Shown: positions 17,201-27,867, counted from the stretch's first letter. The stretch: DNA of 64,000 nt from Pseudomonas tolaasii NCPPB 2192 (GCF_002813445.1 NZ_PHHD01000001.1:3658001-3722000), one strand, 5' to 3'. The notes: generated by a model not told the origin, from the letters alone. Program-made: numbers and translations.

Positions 17201-19093
17201 TACCGGGTGAAAGGCTACCTGTGGCCTGAACGCGGCATGCCTGAAGCGGCGCCGCCCAGCTGTGTTCTGGCACAGACCAGCACACTGCCCGCGCCCCCGC
17301 CGGCGCTGGTGCACAAAGTCAAAAAACTGTACCCGCGCTTGAGCGAGGTGGAGATCGCACGATTGATCGAGGGCGCTGGTCACGATCACTTGTCCCGTGC
17401 CACAAAGGTGGAGGCGCTTGAACGGGATTTTTCTTCGCTCCACCGTGCGCTGAAAACCTGGAGCAATCAGAAGGCGTCAGGCAGTGCCGAGGCCATTGCG
17501 CCCTGGGACCACCGACTTAGCCGACTCCACGCCATGAAACTGATCGAGCAATGCTGGCGAGGCATGCTCGTGACGCGCGATGAGCGCGGCCTGCGTGTGC
17601 CGGCGCTGGAACTTGATGGCATGCTGCTGGGCGGCTTGCCCACGTTGCCGCCGCAGATTCACTTCGATCATGTTCAGCACCTGTCGCTGCGCAATATGCA
17701 ACTGGGTGATGACGTCGCGTACTTTCTCAAGCACTTCAAGGGTTTGCATACACTGGACCTGACCAAAAACATCATTGCCCGGCTGCCCGAGGTGCTCGGG
17801 CAGATGCCGCAGCTGGCACGTCTGCGCATGGCTGATAACCGGTTGCAGCTGGATGAATACAGCCTTCGCAAACTGGCGGAGCTGCGAAAGCTGCGTTCGC
17901 TCAACCTGAGTGGTAACCCGCTGCTGGACGTACCCAACGTGGGAAAAATGCTCGACCTGCGTGAGCTGCTGCTGCGTGACTGCAAACTGAGCGGCTTTCC
18001 TGACGAGTGCCGGCGGTTGCCGTGGCTCGAGCATGTGGACTTGCGCCAGAACGAAATCACGACGTTGCCGGACTGGCTGTTCAGCATGCCGCGGCGTTTC
18101 ACCAAGGCATTCAACCTGCGGCTCAACCCGTTATCGTTTACCAGCCAGGTGGCGCTCAAAAATTATCGTAGCAGCGCCGGTACGGGCATGGGCTTTCTTG
18201 AAGATGACATCGCGCGCTTGAACGAACAGAAGGCCCGGGAGCTGTGGCTGTTTGATGAGCGGGTACGTGATTACGCGGAAAAAGAACAGGTGTGGAAGGG
18301 GCTGATGGATGAACCGGGCTCCGACGGTTTGTTCAAATTGCTCGCGGAATTGGGCGGTACCGCCGATGCGCGCTTCGTACGGGAAGACCTCGATCGGCGC
18401 GTGTGGCGCGTGTTAATGAGCTGCGCCGACGACGAAGACCTGCGCGATGAGGTGTTTCAGCGGGCCGCCACACCGTTGCGGTGCGACGATGCGGCGGCCA
18501 GCAGTTTCAGTGCCCTGGAAGTCCTGACGGAAATCAGTGAGGCCACACGCCTGATTGAAGGCCGGGTGATCACCGCCAAACCCTTGTTGAAACTGGCCAG
18601 AGGTTTGTTTCGTCTCGACCAGCTGGAAACTATCGCGCGGCACCACAGTGACGGCAACCCGGCGGTGGACCCGCTGGAGGTCAGCCTGGCGTACCGCACC
18701 GGGCTGGCCGACCGTTTCCACTTGCCGGGCCAGCCCTTGCACATGCGGTTCGCGCATCTGGGCGGGGTGACGCCCAGTGCGTTGGACAGTGCCGAAGTGC
18801 AGGTGAAGGCGGCTGAGCTGTCGCCGAGCCTGCTGGATTACCTGGTTGAGTTGCCGTTCTGGACCGATTATTTGAAGCGGACCTTCGACAGCCGTTTCGA
18901 GCGGTTGAATGAGCCTTTCAGCCAGCGCGTCAACGCTGTGTTCGATCAAAGACTGACGCTGAGCGACGTCGATTATCGCGACCGGATGAACGTGATCCTC
19001 AGGGAGCAGGAGCAGGCCCAGGCCGCCGAGATCCGCAGCCTGAGCGAAGATGCCTTGCGCATCGATGACGTGGGTATCTGCCCATTGCGCTGA
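14267..19093 (+). CDS. Giant LRR protein with C-terminal NEL-type E3 ubiquitin ligase domain
   Basis: A 1608-residue protein. The N-terminal about 1100 residues resemble the dermonecrotic-toxin-like (DUF6543) proteins of pseudomonads, with a hydrophobic stretch near 412-470 (LNLLNVAGFVVPVLGQLMLG) and a GIYQVNGNAYANIDGALY segment. About five leucine-rich repeats follow at roughly 1135-1290. The last about 300 residues align by eye with IpaH/SspH NEL domains: the catalytic Cys is Cys1406 (LRCDDAAASSFSAL), followed by LLKLARGLFRLDQLETIA and MRFAHLGGVTPSALDSAEV. The ATG at 14267 is preferred over a TTG at 14093 because AAGGAAG lies 9 bases upstream. No secretion genes are nearby. Confidence 0.85.
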   Translation: MVQKRELHEVAHPVTQAELNAGLLEMTGDLGKARVLQSTLPHWLLEARPNTLRAIEQTHRDSQQTRERAQQLLGRLQSLDTFCIEQLQAFLIAKGVTGVDVQRDLLELPKRSLSGVGPDLGGALQTTVTVETLSLVQAAMRNFSEDQAEPDGMSAAVVLRSAATGQAIVGMTVAEFVGYCRELDLGGAYQAHVRSVFNVLDPGAVTRGYSQAALDLGGSKSADLQIDLHIAFAKGYVSESIYTGLLRVIKADLPADESHQMMPANLPWTWQGLNIDGACLWGVMLFSAEPPGQLPAKGFVVYMPNEPLRPWYEYACLEDFTLYLSLMLRAQSYRTAFGAYLDESERLGFFQRFDEDRELGPLRVIPVQARLSDFQVQACIGKIQLDAQVLAVPKAQVDAEAWQQRLQTYLDIGLNLLNVAGFVVPVLGQLMLGVAVGQLLGEVFEGVEDWAHGDKDEALRHLFSVAENIAGMMLFAAGGKVVGTLKRELIPSSQFFEKVEPVTLQNQSPRLWRPRLAPYSQPPKTFQPGWRADSRGIYQVNGNAYANIDGALYAIRFDPLIGKWRALHPTRPAAWRPPLEHNGQGGWQHTFERPQNWRSPLYNLGRIDPTLIAMRSDHLSSLATITELELEDVQHLALEHQPLPERVQNAVARLRLHHKMGELTYALEQGVQPDASLARAQMLALPLMPGWPEGRFFEVLDEHENLLESLSHHEPFDYEDMSIHITEQQLKDGQVLDVLLQALSADERTHLLGEAVELEQAPARLRKRLLETVNTQHAAVHRRLYQDYEGVATGELVPLVARYPQLPRRVAWELATHARTIDRKILRETGRVPLRLARQTRNVLDKLHEDQALMGLYWPQLANEGTRRIALGTLERLQGWPRDVSFQIREERLSGRLLEQVGPADAAVRRTIIQSAEGFQAFDEKGNDLDARVTGPDGVYQAIVDGLSRSQRATLRLDGPHSGSRLRSQLRFKSQDERYRVKGYLWPERGMPEAAPPSCVLAQTSTLPAPPPALVHKVKKLYPRLSEVEIARLIEGAGHDHLSRATKVEALERDFSSLHRALKTWSNQKASGSAEAIAPWDHRLSRLHAMKLIEQCWRGMLVTRDERGLRVPALELDGMLLGGLPTLPPQIHFDHVQHLSLRNMQLGDDVAYFLKHFKGLHTLDLTKNIIARLPEVLGQMPQLARLRMADNRLQLDEYSLRKLAELRKLRSLNLSGNPLLDVPNVGKMLDLRELLLRDCKLSGFPDECRRLPWLEHVDLRQNEITTLPDWLFSMPRRFTKAFNLRLNPLSFTSQVALKNYRSSAGTGMGFLEDDIARLNEQKARELWLFDERVRDYAEKEQVWKGLMDEPGSDGLFKLLAELGGTADARFVREDLDRRVWRVLMSCADDEDLRDEVFQRAATPLRCDDAAASSFSALEVLTEISEATRLIEGRVITAKPLLKLARGLFRLDQLETIARHHSDGNPAVDPLEVSLAYRTGLADRFHLPGQPLHMRFAHLGGVTPSALDSAEVQVKAAELSPSLLDYLVELPFWTDYLKRTFDSRFERLNEPFSQRVNAVFDQRLTLSDVDYRDRMNVILREQEQAQAAEIRSLSEDALRIDDVGICPLR

Positions 19094-19099
19094 GAACGA

Positions 19100-21073
19100 T
19101 CAAGCGGTTTTTCCACGAATCAGCGCCCGCAGGGCAAAGCGGTTCGGATGGCAGGCCTCGGCGACGCTGGCCGCCAGTGGCAACGGTTCGTCATTGATCC
19201 AGGCCGCCAATAACTCGCCGCACAGGGGCGCGGTGATCAGGCCGCGTGAACCGTGGCCGCTGTTGACATACAAACCGTCGAGCCAGGGGCAAGGCGTATC
19301 CGGCACCTGGCGGGCATCTTTGCGCAGCACGGCATAGGTTTGGTCAAAGGCCTCGCGGTCCGCCAGCGGGCCGACGATGGGTAAATAATCCGGGCTGGTG
19401 CAGCGAAACGCCGCGCGCCCGGGCAAGGTGGCCGGGTCCAGCGCTTCGGCGTGCAGGCGCTGGGCCAGGTCAGTGGAGATGTCTTGCAGCAGCGCCAGGT
19501 TGCCGGCGTGATCGGCTGCCGTGGGCGTGAGGTCATCGCTCTTGAAATCGAAGCTGGCTCCCAGCGTGTGCTCGCCCAAACGCGGCGGCGCCACATAGCC
19601 TTCGGCGCACACCACGGTTGCAAGCGCAGCGCTCTCGGCCGTTTGCGGCAGGCGGGTGATCTGCCCGCGAATGCGCTTGAGGGGCAGGTCGGCGAACCGC
19701 TGGACGTCGGCGGCACCCGCCAGGACCACTACGGGGGCACTGGCCAACAGGCGGTCGCCGTCCCAGGCTTGCCAGCCGCCGTCGGCCTTGCGCAGGTCGA
19801 GCACGTCATGGTGGGGCAGCAGGCTGATACCGGGTTGGCCGGCTTGCCATGCGCACAGGGCGGGTGGGTGCACCCAACCGCCTTCGGGGAAAAACAGCCC
19901 GCCGTGTGCCAGGGCGACACCGGCTTTGGCCTGGGCCTGTTCGCGGTCCAACTGGTGCAGCAATTGCGGCGCAAAGGCCTCGGCGAGTTGCGCCTGGCGC
20001 TGACCTTCCTTGGCATCGAACGCCAGCTGCAAGACGCCGCAACCGTCCCAGTCCACCCCGCGATGCAGGTGTTCCAGCAGCCGGCGGGTGTAGCCGAAAC
20101 CGGCGACGATCAGTTGCGACAACGCCGTGCCGTGAGCCGACAGTTTCAGGTACAGCACGCCCTGGGGGTTGCCTGAGGCTTCCTGGGCGAGTGCGTCATG
20201 ACGTTCCAGCAGGCTGACCCGCCAGCCGCGTGCCGCGAGGCTGGCGGCACTGGCGCAACCTGCGAGGCCGCCGCCGATGACTATCGCGTGGCGCTCGCCT
20301 GCAATCGCCGGCGGCCGGGCGAACCACGGCTTGGCTGCTGGCAGCGCCGACGCTTCTTCGGGCCAACCGAGAAACTCACCCCGCAGGATTTCCCACTTGT
20401 GGCCGATGCCCGGCGTGCGCTTCATCTTGAAGCCCGCCGCGTTGATCAGGCGGCGCACCCAGCCGGTGCTGGTAAAGGTGCTGATGGTCGAGCCGGGCGC
20501 GGCCAGGCGCGCCAGTTCGGCAAACAGCTCGGCGGTCCACATACCCGGGTTTTTTGCCGGGGCGAAACCGTCGAGAAACCAGGCGTCGATCTGCGCGTCC
20601 AGTTGCGGCAATTGCTCGAGGGCATCGCCGATCAACAGCGTCAGGGTTACGCGGCCGTTGTCCAGCACCAGGCGCTGGAAGCCCTGGTGGATGGCGATGT
20701 ACTGGGCCAACAGTTGCTCGGCAAACGGCGCAAGCTCAGGCCAGAGGGCGAGGGCACGTTGCAGGTCGGTGTTGGTCAGCGGGTATTTTTCCACACTGAC
20801 AAAATGCAGGCGCGCACCGGCCACGGCGTGTTGTTCGAACAACTGCCAGGCGCACAGGAAGTTCAAGCCGGTGCCAAAGCCGGTCTCACCAATCACCAGT
20901 CGCCCATTCGCCGGCAGGGCGGCGAAGCGCTCCTGCAAACGGTTTTGTTCAAGGAATACATAACGGGTTTCTTCAAGGCCTGACTTGTCGGAGAAGTACA
21001 CGTCGTCGAAGACCCGCGAGTGCGGGCGGCCTTGTTCGTCCCAGTCGAGCTGGGCGTGGGTGATGGGGCTCAT
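19100..21073 (-). CDS. mnmC: Bifunctional tRNA modification enzyme MnmC
   Basis: A 657-residue two-domain enzyme completing mnm5s2U at tRNA position 34. The N-terminal methyltransferase (MnmD; SAM-binding GETGFGTGLNFL near residue 60) follows a C-terminal FAD oxidoreductase in the reaction order. The oxidoreductase has its dinucleotide motif AIVIGGGLAGCASA near 265 and a GHGSRGLITAPL motif near 620. Length is normal for the fused family. It is convergent with the NEL gene, with 6 bases between the stops and no terminator in between. Confidence 0.92.
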   Translation of the reverse strand: MSPITHAQLDWDEQGRPHSRVFDDVYFSDKSGLEETRYVFLEQNRLQERFAALPANGRLVIGETGFGTGLNFLCAWQLFEQHAVAGARLHFVSVEKYPLTNTDLQRALALWPELAPFAEQLLAQYIAIHQGFQRLVLDNGRVTLTLLIGDALEQLPQLDAQIDAWFLDGFAPAKNPGMWTAELFAELARLAAPGSTISTFTSTGWVRRLINAAGFKMKRTPGIGHKWEILRGEFLGWPEEASALPAAKPWFARPPAIAGERHAIVIGGGLAGCASAASLAARGWRVSLLERHDALAQEASGNPQGVLYLKLSAHGTALSQLIVAGFGYTRRLLEHLHRGVDWDGCGVLQLAFDAKEGQRQAQLAEAFAPQLLHQLDREQAQAKAGVALAHGGLFFPEGGWVHPPALCAWQAGQPGISLLPHHDVLDLRKADGGWQAWDGDRLLASAPVVVLAGAADVQRFADLPLKRIRGQITRLPQTAESAALATVVCAEGYVAPPRLGEHTLGASFDFKSDDLTPTAADHAGNLALLQDISTDLAQRLHAEALDPATLPGRAAFRCTSPDYLPIVGPLADREAFDQTYAVLRKDARQVPDTPCPWLDGLYVNSGHGSRGLITAPLCGELLAAWINDEPLPLAASVAEACHPNRFALRALIRGKTA

Positions 21074-21214
21074 GGGCGGCTCGTTAAAGACAAGGCGGCC
21101 ATTCTAGCCGATCAATGGGCAATGATTTGACCCATGGCAAGCGCGGGTGGAATTTCCTCCCGCGTGTTGTTGCCCAATCCGCTAGTCTTGATCCATCTTG
21201 AAACGGAGCTGCCC

Positions 21215-22729
21215 ATGTTCGAATCCGCCGAAATCGGTCACGCCATCGACAAAGACACCTACGACGCCGAAGTCCCGGCCCTGCGTGAAGCCTTGCTGGA
21301 AGTGCAGTATGAACTGCAACAGCAGAAGCGCTTCCCGGTGATCATCCTGATCAACGGCATCGAAGGCGCCGGCAAGGGCGAGACCGTCAAGCTGCTCAAT
21401 GAATGGATGGACCCGCGCCTGATCGAGGTGCGTACCTTTGACCAGCAAACCGATGAAGAACTGGCGCGCCCGCCGGCCTGGCGTTACTGGCGCCAACTGC
21501 CGGCCAAGGGCCGCATGGGCATCTTTTTCGGCAACTGGTACAGCCAGATGCTGCAAAGCCGGGTACACGGGCAGATCAAGGATGCGCGCCTGGACCAGGC
21601 CATTGCCGGCGCCGAGCGCCTGGAAAAGATGCTCTGCGATGAAGGCGCGCTGATCTTCAAGTTCTGGTTTCACTTGTCCAAAAAACAAATGAAAGCGCGG
21701 CTCAAGGCCCTGGCCGATGACCCGCTGCACAGCTGGCGCATCAGCCCGCTGGACTGGCAGCAGTCCGAGACCTACGACAAATTTGTGCACTTCGGAGAGC
21801 GCATCCTGCGTCGTACCAGCCGCGACTATGCGCCATGGCATGTGATCGAAGGCGTCGATGCACATTACCGCAGCCTTACTGTGGGCAAGATCCTCCTTGA
21901 AAGCCTGCAAAATGCCTTGAAGGTACCCAAGGGCAAGGCGAGCGGCCAGAACCCGGCGCCGTTGATTGCGTCGGTGGACAAAAAAAGCCTGCTGGACAGC
22001 CTGGACCTGAACCAGCGCCTGGAAAAAGACGATTACGAAGAACAGCTGATTACCGAACAGGCGCGCTTTTCCGGCCTGATGCGTGACAAACGCATGCGCA
22101 AGCACGCGCTGGTTACGGTGTTTGAGGGCAATGATGCGGCGGGCAAGGGCGGGGCGATCCGCCGGGTGGCGGCGGCGCTGGACCCGCGCCAATACCATAT
22201 CGTGCCGATTGCTGCGCCGAGTGAAGACGAGCGCGCCCAGCCATACTTGTGGCGGTTCTGGCAGAAAATCCCGGCGCGCGGCATGTTTACCGTGTTTGAC
22301 CGTTCCTGGTACGGGCGCGTGTTGGTGGAGCGCGTCGAAGGCTTCTGCACCCCGGCCGACTGGATGCGTGCCTATGGCGAGATCAATGATTTTGAAGAAC
22401 AGTTGCGCGATGCGGGCGTGATCGTGGTCAAGTTCTGGCTGGCCATCGACAAGGACACGCAGCTGGAGCGTTTCCAGGCCCGGGAAGACATCCCGTTCAA
22501 GCGTTTCAAGATCACCGAAGACGATTGGCGTAACCGCGACAAATGGGACGATTACCGCGCCGCCGTGGGCGACATGGTGGACCGCACCAGCACCGAAATC
22601 GCGCCCTGGACCCTGGTGGAAGCCAATGACAAACGCTGGGCACGGGTCAAAGTGCTGCGCACCATCAACCGGGCGCTGGAAGAGGCGTTCGACAAGACCG
22701 ACAAGCACGACAAGAAGAAAAAGAAATAG
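21215..22729 (+). CDS. pap: Polyphosphate:AMP phosphotransferase (two-domain PPK2)
   Basis: A 504-residue tandem PPK2 protein that phosphorylates AMP to ADP with polyphosphate. Each half has a Walker A loop: NGIEGAGKGE at 47-56 in the N-terminal half and EGNDAAGKGG at about 303-312 in the C-terminal half. Two domains in one chain mark the class II AMP-using type. The ATG at 21215 is chosen for GGAG 6 bases upstream; the frame continues upstream without family similarity. A Lys-rich tail ends the protein. Confidence 0.9.
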   Translation: MFESAEIGHAIDKDTYDAEVPALREALLEVQYELQQQKRFPVIILINGIEGAGKGETVKLLNEWMDPRLIEVRTFDQQTDEELARPPAWRYWRQLPAKGRMGIFFGNWYSQMLQSRVHGQIKDARLDQAIAGAERLEKMLCDEGALIFKFWFHLSKKQMKARLKALADDPLHSWRISPLDWQQSETYDKFVHFGERILRRTSRDYAPWHVIEGVDAHYRSLTVGKILLESLQNALKVPKGKASGQNPAPLIASVDKKSLLDSLDLNQRLEKDDYEEQLITEQARFSGLMRDKRMRKHALVTVFEGNDAAGKGGAIRRVAAALDPRQYHIVPIAAPSEDERAQPYLWRFWQKIPARGMFTVFDRSWYGRVLVERVEGFCTPADWMRAYGEINDFEEQLRDAGVIVVKFWLAIDKDTQLERFQAREDIPFKRFKITEDDWRNRDKWDDYRAAVGDMVDRTSTEIAPWTLVEANDKRWARVKVLRTINRALEEAFDKTDKHDKKKKK

Positions 22730-22760
22730 CTCGGTGCCGGGTTTGTTGTTGTGAAAAAAC

Positions 22761-22903
22761 TTGTTGTGGCGAGCGGGCTTGCCCCGCGTTGGGCTGCGAA
22801 GCAGCCCTAAAACCTGCCACCGAGTTTTGACTGAAAGAATGCGGTGCCTGGATCAGGGCCGCTTCGCGCCCCAACGCGGGGCAAGCCCGCTCGCCACAAC
22901 AAG
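22761..22903. repeat. Large REP-type inverted repeat, GTGGCGAGCGGGCTTGCCCCGCG type
   Basis: The arms TTGTTGTGGCGAGCGGGCTT... (22761 on) and its complement (to 22903) could form a stem of over 35 bp including GGGGCAAGCCCGCTCGCCAC. An inner hairpin, GGGCTGC-GAA-GCAGCCC, lies in the left arm. This is a third REP subtype in the window. Confidence 0.85.
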
Positions 22904-23028
22904 CTCGCTCGCCACAGGAGGCAGTGCAATCATGCTTTTGTATAGGCGGGATGAATGATCGTCGCGGTTGCCGGGGCCTGGATCTATGCTCGATCCATCG
23001 CCCAACAACCATAAGATCGAGGTAGCCC

Positions 23029-24213
23029 ATGCGTGAAGTAGTGATCGTCGACAGCGTACGAACCGGCCTGGCCAAATCCTTTCGCGGCAAATTCAACCAG
23101 ACCCGTCCCGATGACATGGCCGCCCACTGCGTCAATGCGTTGCTGGCGCGCAATGGCATTGACCCGGCCTCAGTGGAAGATTGCATCGTCGGCGCGGGCT
23201 CCAACGAAGGCGCGCAGGGTTACAACATCGGGCGCAACGTGGCGGTGCTCTCGCAACTGGGCACAGGTGTGGCGGGCATGACGCTCAACCGTTTCTGTTC
23301 CTCGGGCCTGCAGGCAATCGCGATTGCGGCCAACCAGATTGCCTCGGGTTGCAGCGACATCATCGTGGCCGGCGGTGTCGAGTCCATCAGCCTGACCATG
23401 AAAAGCGTCAACACCGACAACCTCATTAACCCGCTGCTCAAGGAGCAGGTGCCGGGCATCTATTTCCCCATGGGGCAGACCGCCGAAATCGTCGCCCGCC
23501 GCTACAACGTCAGCCGCGAAGAGCAGGACCTGTACGCCCTGCAAAGCCAGCAGCGCACCGCCAAGGCTCAGGCCGACGGTTTGTTCAGCGATGAAATCGT
23601 GCCGATGACGGTCAAGTACAAGGTCGAAGACAAGAACACCGGCGCGGTGCAAATCCTTGATGGCGTGGTCGACCGCGACGACTGCAATCGCCCGGACACC
23701 ACGCTGGCCAGCCTGCAAGGCCTGAAGCCGGTGTTTGCCGAAGACGGGTCGGTGACGGCGGGCAATTCGTCGCAACTCTCCGATGGCGCGTCGATGACGC
23801 TGGTGATGAGCCTGGAAAAAGCCCTGGCGCTGGGGCTCAAGCCCAAGGCGTTTTTCCGTGGCTTCACCGTGGCCGGTTGCGAGCCGGACGAAATGGGCAT
23901 CGGTCCGGTGTTCTCGGTGCCCAAGTTGCTCAAGGCCAAGGGCTTGCAGGTGGCGGATATCGATTTGTGGGAGCTTAACGAGGCGTTCGCGTCCCAGTGT
24001 CTGTATGCGCGCAATCGCCTGGAAATTGATAACGCCAGGTACAACGTCAACGGCGGCTCGATCTCCATCGGGCACCCGTTCGGCATGACCGGTTCGCGGC
24101 AGGTGGGGCACCTGGTGCGTGAGTTGCAGCGGCGCAACCTGCGCTATGGCATCGTCACCATGTGCGTGGGCGGGGGCATGGGGGCTACCGGCCTGTTCGA
24201 AGCCGTGCGCTAA
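23029..24213 (+). CDS. Acetyl-CoA C-acyltransferase (thiolase)
   Basis: A 394-residue thiolase, catalysing thiolytic cleavage or condensation of 3-ketoacyl-CoA. The active-site residues are present: Cys90 (NRFCSSGLQA), His349 (SIGHPFGMTG) and Cys379 (TMCVGGGMGA). The chain length and the VRTGLAKSFRGKFN start fit fatty-acid beta-oxidation-type thiolases rather than PhaA. No acyl-CoA dehydrogenase or FadB partner is adjacent. From memory, a thiolase next to the PPK2 gene is also found in P. aeruginosa. Confidence 0.88.
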   Translation: MREVVIVDSVRTGLAKSFRGKFNQTRPDDMAAHCVNALLARNGIDPASVEDCIVGAGSNEGAQGYNIGRNVAVLSQLGTGVAGMTLNRFCSSGLQAIAIAANQIASGCSDIIVAGGVESISLTMKSVNTDNLINPLLKEQVPGIYFPMGQTAEIVARRYNVSREEQDLYALQSQQRTAKAQADGLFSDEIVPMTVKYKVEDKNTGAVQILDGVVDRDDCNRPDTTLASLQGLKPVFAEDGSVTAGNSSQLSDGASMTLVMSLEKALALGLKPKAFFRGFTVAGCEPDEMGIGPVFSVPKLLKAKGLQVADIDLWELNEAFASQCLYARNRLEIDNARYNVNGGSISIGHPFGMTGSRQVGHLVRELQRRNLRYGIVTMCVGGGMGATGLFEAVR

Positions 24214-24223
24214 ACCGGTTAAG

Positions 24224-24313
24224 TGTGGGAGCTGGCTTGCCTGCGATGGCGGTGTATCAGTCAGCCATTCTTTGGCTGCCACTGCGCTATCGCAGGCAAG
24301 CCAGCTCCCACAT
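24224..24313. repeat. REPIN, GTGGGAGCTGGCTTGCCTGCG type
   Basis: Facing REP arms at 24224-24247 and about 24289-24313, same subtype as 8385-8472. It begins 11 bases after the thiolase stop. Confidence 0.9.
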
Positions 24314-24389
24314 TTAAATTGCGTCGTAGCCCAATTCTTGCGCTTGCCCCTAGAATGCGGCTCCACTTCCTCAGGCATTCGGGGCGCTC

Positions 24390-25342
24390 ATGCACATCTC
24401 TTCCGGTCGCTGGGTTTATGGCTTTGGCTTGACCCTGTTGACCGCGTTTCTCTGGGGCATCCTGCCGATCAAACTCAAGCAAGTTCTGCAGGTGATGGAC
24501 CCGATCACCGTCACCTGGTTTCGCCTGGTGGTCGCCGGCAGTTGCCTGTTTGTCTACCTGGCGCTGACCAAACGCCTGCCCAGCCGCAAGGTACTCGGCC
24601 CCAGGGGCGGTTGGCTGGTGGGCATGGCGGTGTGCGGGCTGGTGGGCAATTACGTGCTGTATCTGGTCGGCCTGAAAATGCTCAGCCCCGGTACGGCGCA
24701 GTTGGTGGTGCAGATGGGGCCGATCTTTCTGATGGTCGCCAGCGTGTTCGTGTTCAAGGAGCGTTTCAGCCTGGGGCAGGGCGTGGGGTTTGTGGTACTG
24801 ATCATCGGCTTCGGGTTGTTCTTCAACCAGCGGCTGGTGGAAATGCTGACGTCGCTGGGCACCTATACCGCAGGCGTGCTCACGATTTTGCTCGCCACCA
24901 CCATTTGGGTGTTCTACGCCCTGGGCCAGAAGCAATTGCTGACGGTGTGGAATTCGCTGCAGGTGATGATGGTGATCTACCTGTCATGTGCCGTGCTGCT
25001 CACGCCGTGGGCCCATCCGCTGGAAGCGCTGGACCTGAGCCCGTTGCAAGGCTGGCTGCTGCTGGCCTGCTGCATGAACACGCTGGTGGCCTATGGCGCG
25101 TTTGCCGAAGCGCTCGCCCATTGGGAGGCCTCGCGGGTCAGTGCAACGTTGGCGCTCACGCCGTTGGTGACATTCGTGGCGGTGGCGGTGGCGGCGTGGT
25201 TGTGGCCCGATTTCGTGCAGGCTGAAGAGATCAACGCCCTGGGCTATGCCGGGGCGCTGGTGGTGATGCTGGGCTCGGCGACTGTGGCGCTGGCGCCGTC
25301 GCTGATAGCCGGGCTCAAGGCCCGGCGGTTGCGTCTGGCGTC

Positions 25343-25346
<4 letters not shown>
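24390..25346 (+). CDS. DMT superfamily (EamA) transporter
   Basis: A 318-residue inner-membrane protein with about ten hydrophobic helices in two EamA repeats (LLTAFLWGILPIKLK near the start; the second repeat from about residue 155). EamA proteins export amino acids or other small metabolites; the substrate is not evident. It is a single gene whose stop overlaps the convergent fumC stop by 4 bases. Confidence 0.85.
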
Positions 25347-26731
<1,385 letters not shown>

Positions 26732-26924
26732 CGGGCACACTCCTTCAGGTTCGTTTGCGCAGTTTAGGCTGTGATCGGCCAGTGGGGTTCCATAAAAGAC
26801 GTTTCATCGGCCGCCAGCCCCGCAAAACCAGGTCCTGCAAGGCCTGGGGTTGAGCCGCGAGGTTTTTTAGGCGCAGAATGGGCGCCCTTGGGGTCTTACC
26901 TCGCCTGCTAGAAAAGGAAACTCG

Positions 26925-27446
26925 ATGACTCGTCTTCGTGCCATCTGTACCGCGGTTGCTCTGGTTTGCGCCAGCGGCCAGGTTTTTGCCGATACCGCCA
27001 GCCATAACGCCAGTGCCGAAGCCTTCCTTACCCTGGCCCACGCTGACAAGCTGGGTACCCCGGTGTACATGCAAGTGCAGCAAATGTTCGCCCAGCGTTT
27101 CGAACAGACCAAGGCGCCTGCCGCCAAGCAGTCCGTACTGGACAGCTACCAGGCCAAGGCGAACGCGGCTCTGGACCAGGCCATCGGCTGGCCGAAGCTG
27201 AAACCGGACATGGTCAAGCTTTACACCAGCAACTTCAGCGAATCCGAGCTCAAGGACCTGGTTGCGTTCTACCAGTCGCCATTGGGCAAGAAAGTCCTGG
27301 AAAAAATGCCGCAGCTGACCCAGCAATCGGCCCAGATGACCCAGGCCAAGCTGGAAAGCGCCGTGCCGGTGGTCAACAAGCTGCTGGAAGACATGACCAA
27401 CGAGCTGGCACCGGCCAAAGCCGCCGCTCCGGCCAAGAAGAAGTAA
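26925..27446 (+). CDS. DUF2059 periplasmic protein
   Basis: A 173-residue protein with a Sec signal peptide (MTRLRAICTAVALVCASGQVFA, cleaved about residue 22). The alpha-helical DUF2059 domain has the typical FSESELKDLVAFYQSPLGKK motif near residues 104-121, and the tail is Ala/Lys-rich. It is periplasmic and of unknown function. The bolA gene follows after 12 bases, so the two are probably one operon. Confidence 0.85.
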   Translation: MTRLRAICTAVALVCASGQVFADTASHNASAEAFLTLAHADKLGTPVYMQVQQMFAQRFEQTKAPAAKQSVLDSYQAKANAALDQAIGWPKLKPDMVKLYTSNFSESELKDLVAFYQSPLGKKVLEKMPQLTQQSAQMTQAKLESAVPVVNKLLEDMTNELAPAKAAAPAKKK

Positions 27447-27458
27447 GCAGGAATGACC

Positions 27459-27749
27459 ATGCAACAGCGTATCGAAACGGCGCTCGCCGCCCTGGGCCCG
27501 CAACATTTGAGCGTGCTGGATGAAAGCCACATGCACAGCCGTGGGTTGCAGACCCACTTCAAGGCCGTGCTGGTCAGCCAGCAGTTCGAGGGGCTTAACC
27601 GCGTCAAGCGCCACCAGACGGTCTACGCCACCCTGGGTGACTTGATGAGCGAGTTTCATGCGTTGGCGCTGCATACCTACACGCCTGACGAATGGGCGAA
27701 AATCGACGCAGCCCCGGCCTCGCCGACCTGCGCCGGCGGGCATGATTGA
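27459..27749 (+). CDS. BolA family protein
   Basis: A 96-residue BolA-fold protein with the conserved DESHMHSRG and the FEGLNRVKRHQTVYATLGDLM helix-turn region, including the invariant His that can ligate an Fe-S cluster with monothiol glutaredoxin. BolA proteins act in iron homeostasis and envelope control. Of two in-frame ATGs I choose 27459: AGGA at 27449-27452 abuts the first ATG (27453) with no spacing but stands 6 bases from the second. A terminator follows. Confidence 0.85.
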   Translation: MQQRIETALAALGPQHLSVLDESHMHSRGLQTHFKAVLVSQQFEGLNRVKRHQTVYATLGDLMSEFHALALHTYTPDEWAKIDAAPASPTCAGGHD

Positions 27750-27791
27750 TGAGCGGGTGTCTCTGACACCGGGCATTTGTTAGAATCCGCA

Positions 27792-27820
27792 ACGCGCCGC
27801 TTAGCCGGCGCGTTTTTTTT
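27792..27820 (+). terminator. Rho-independent terminator
   Basis: An 8-bp GC-rich stem, ACGCGCCG (27792-27799) with CGGCGCGT (27806-27813), followed by a run of eight T. It ends the DUF2059-bolA unit. Confidence 0.9.
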
Positions 27821-27867
27821 GCATCCGGTTCACCCCTTACGAGGGTAGCCACCTGGAGAAAACACCC

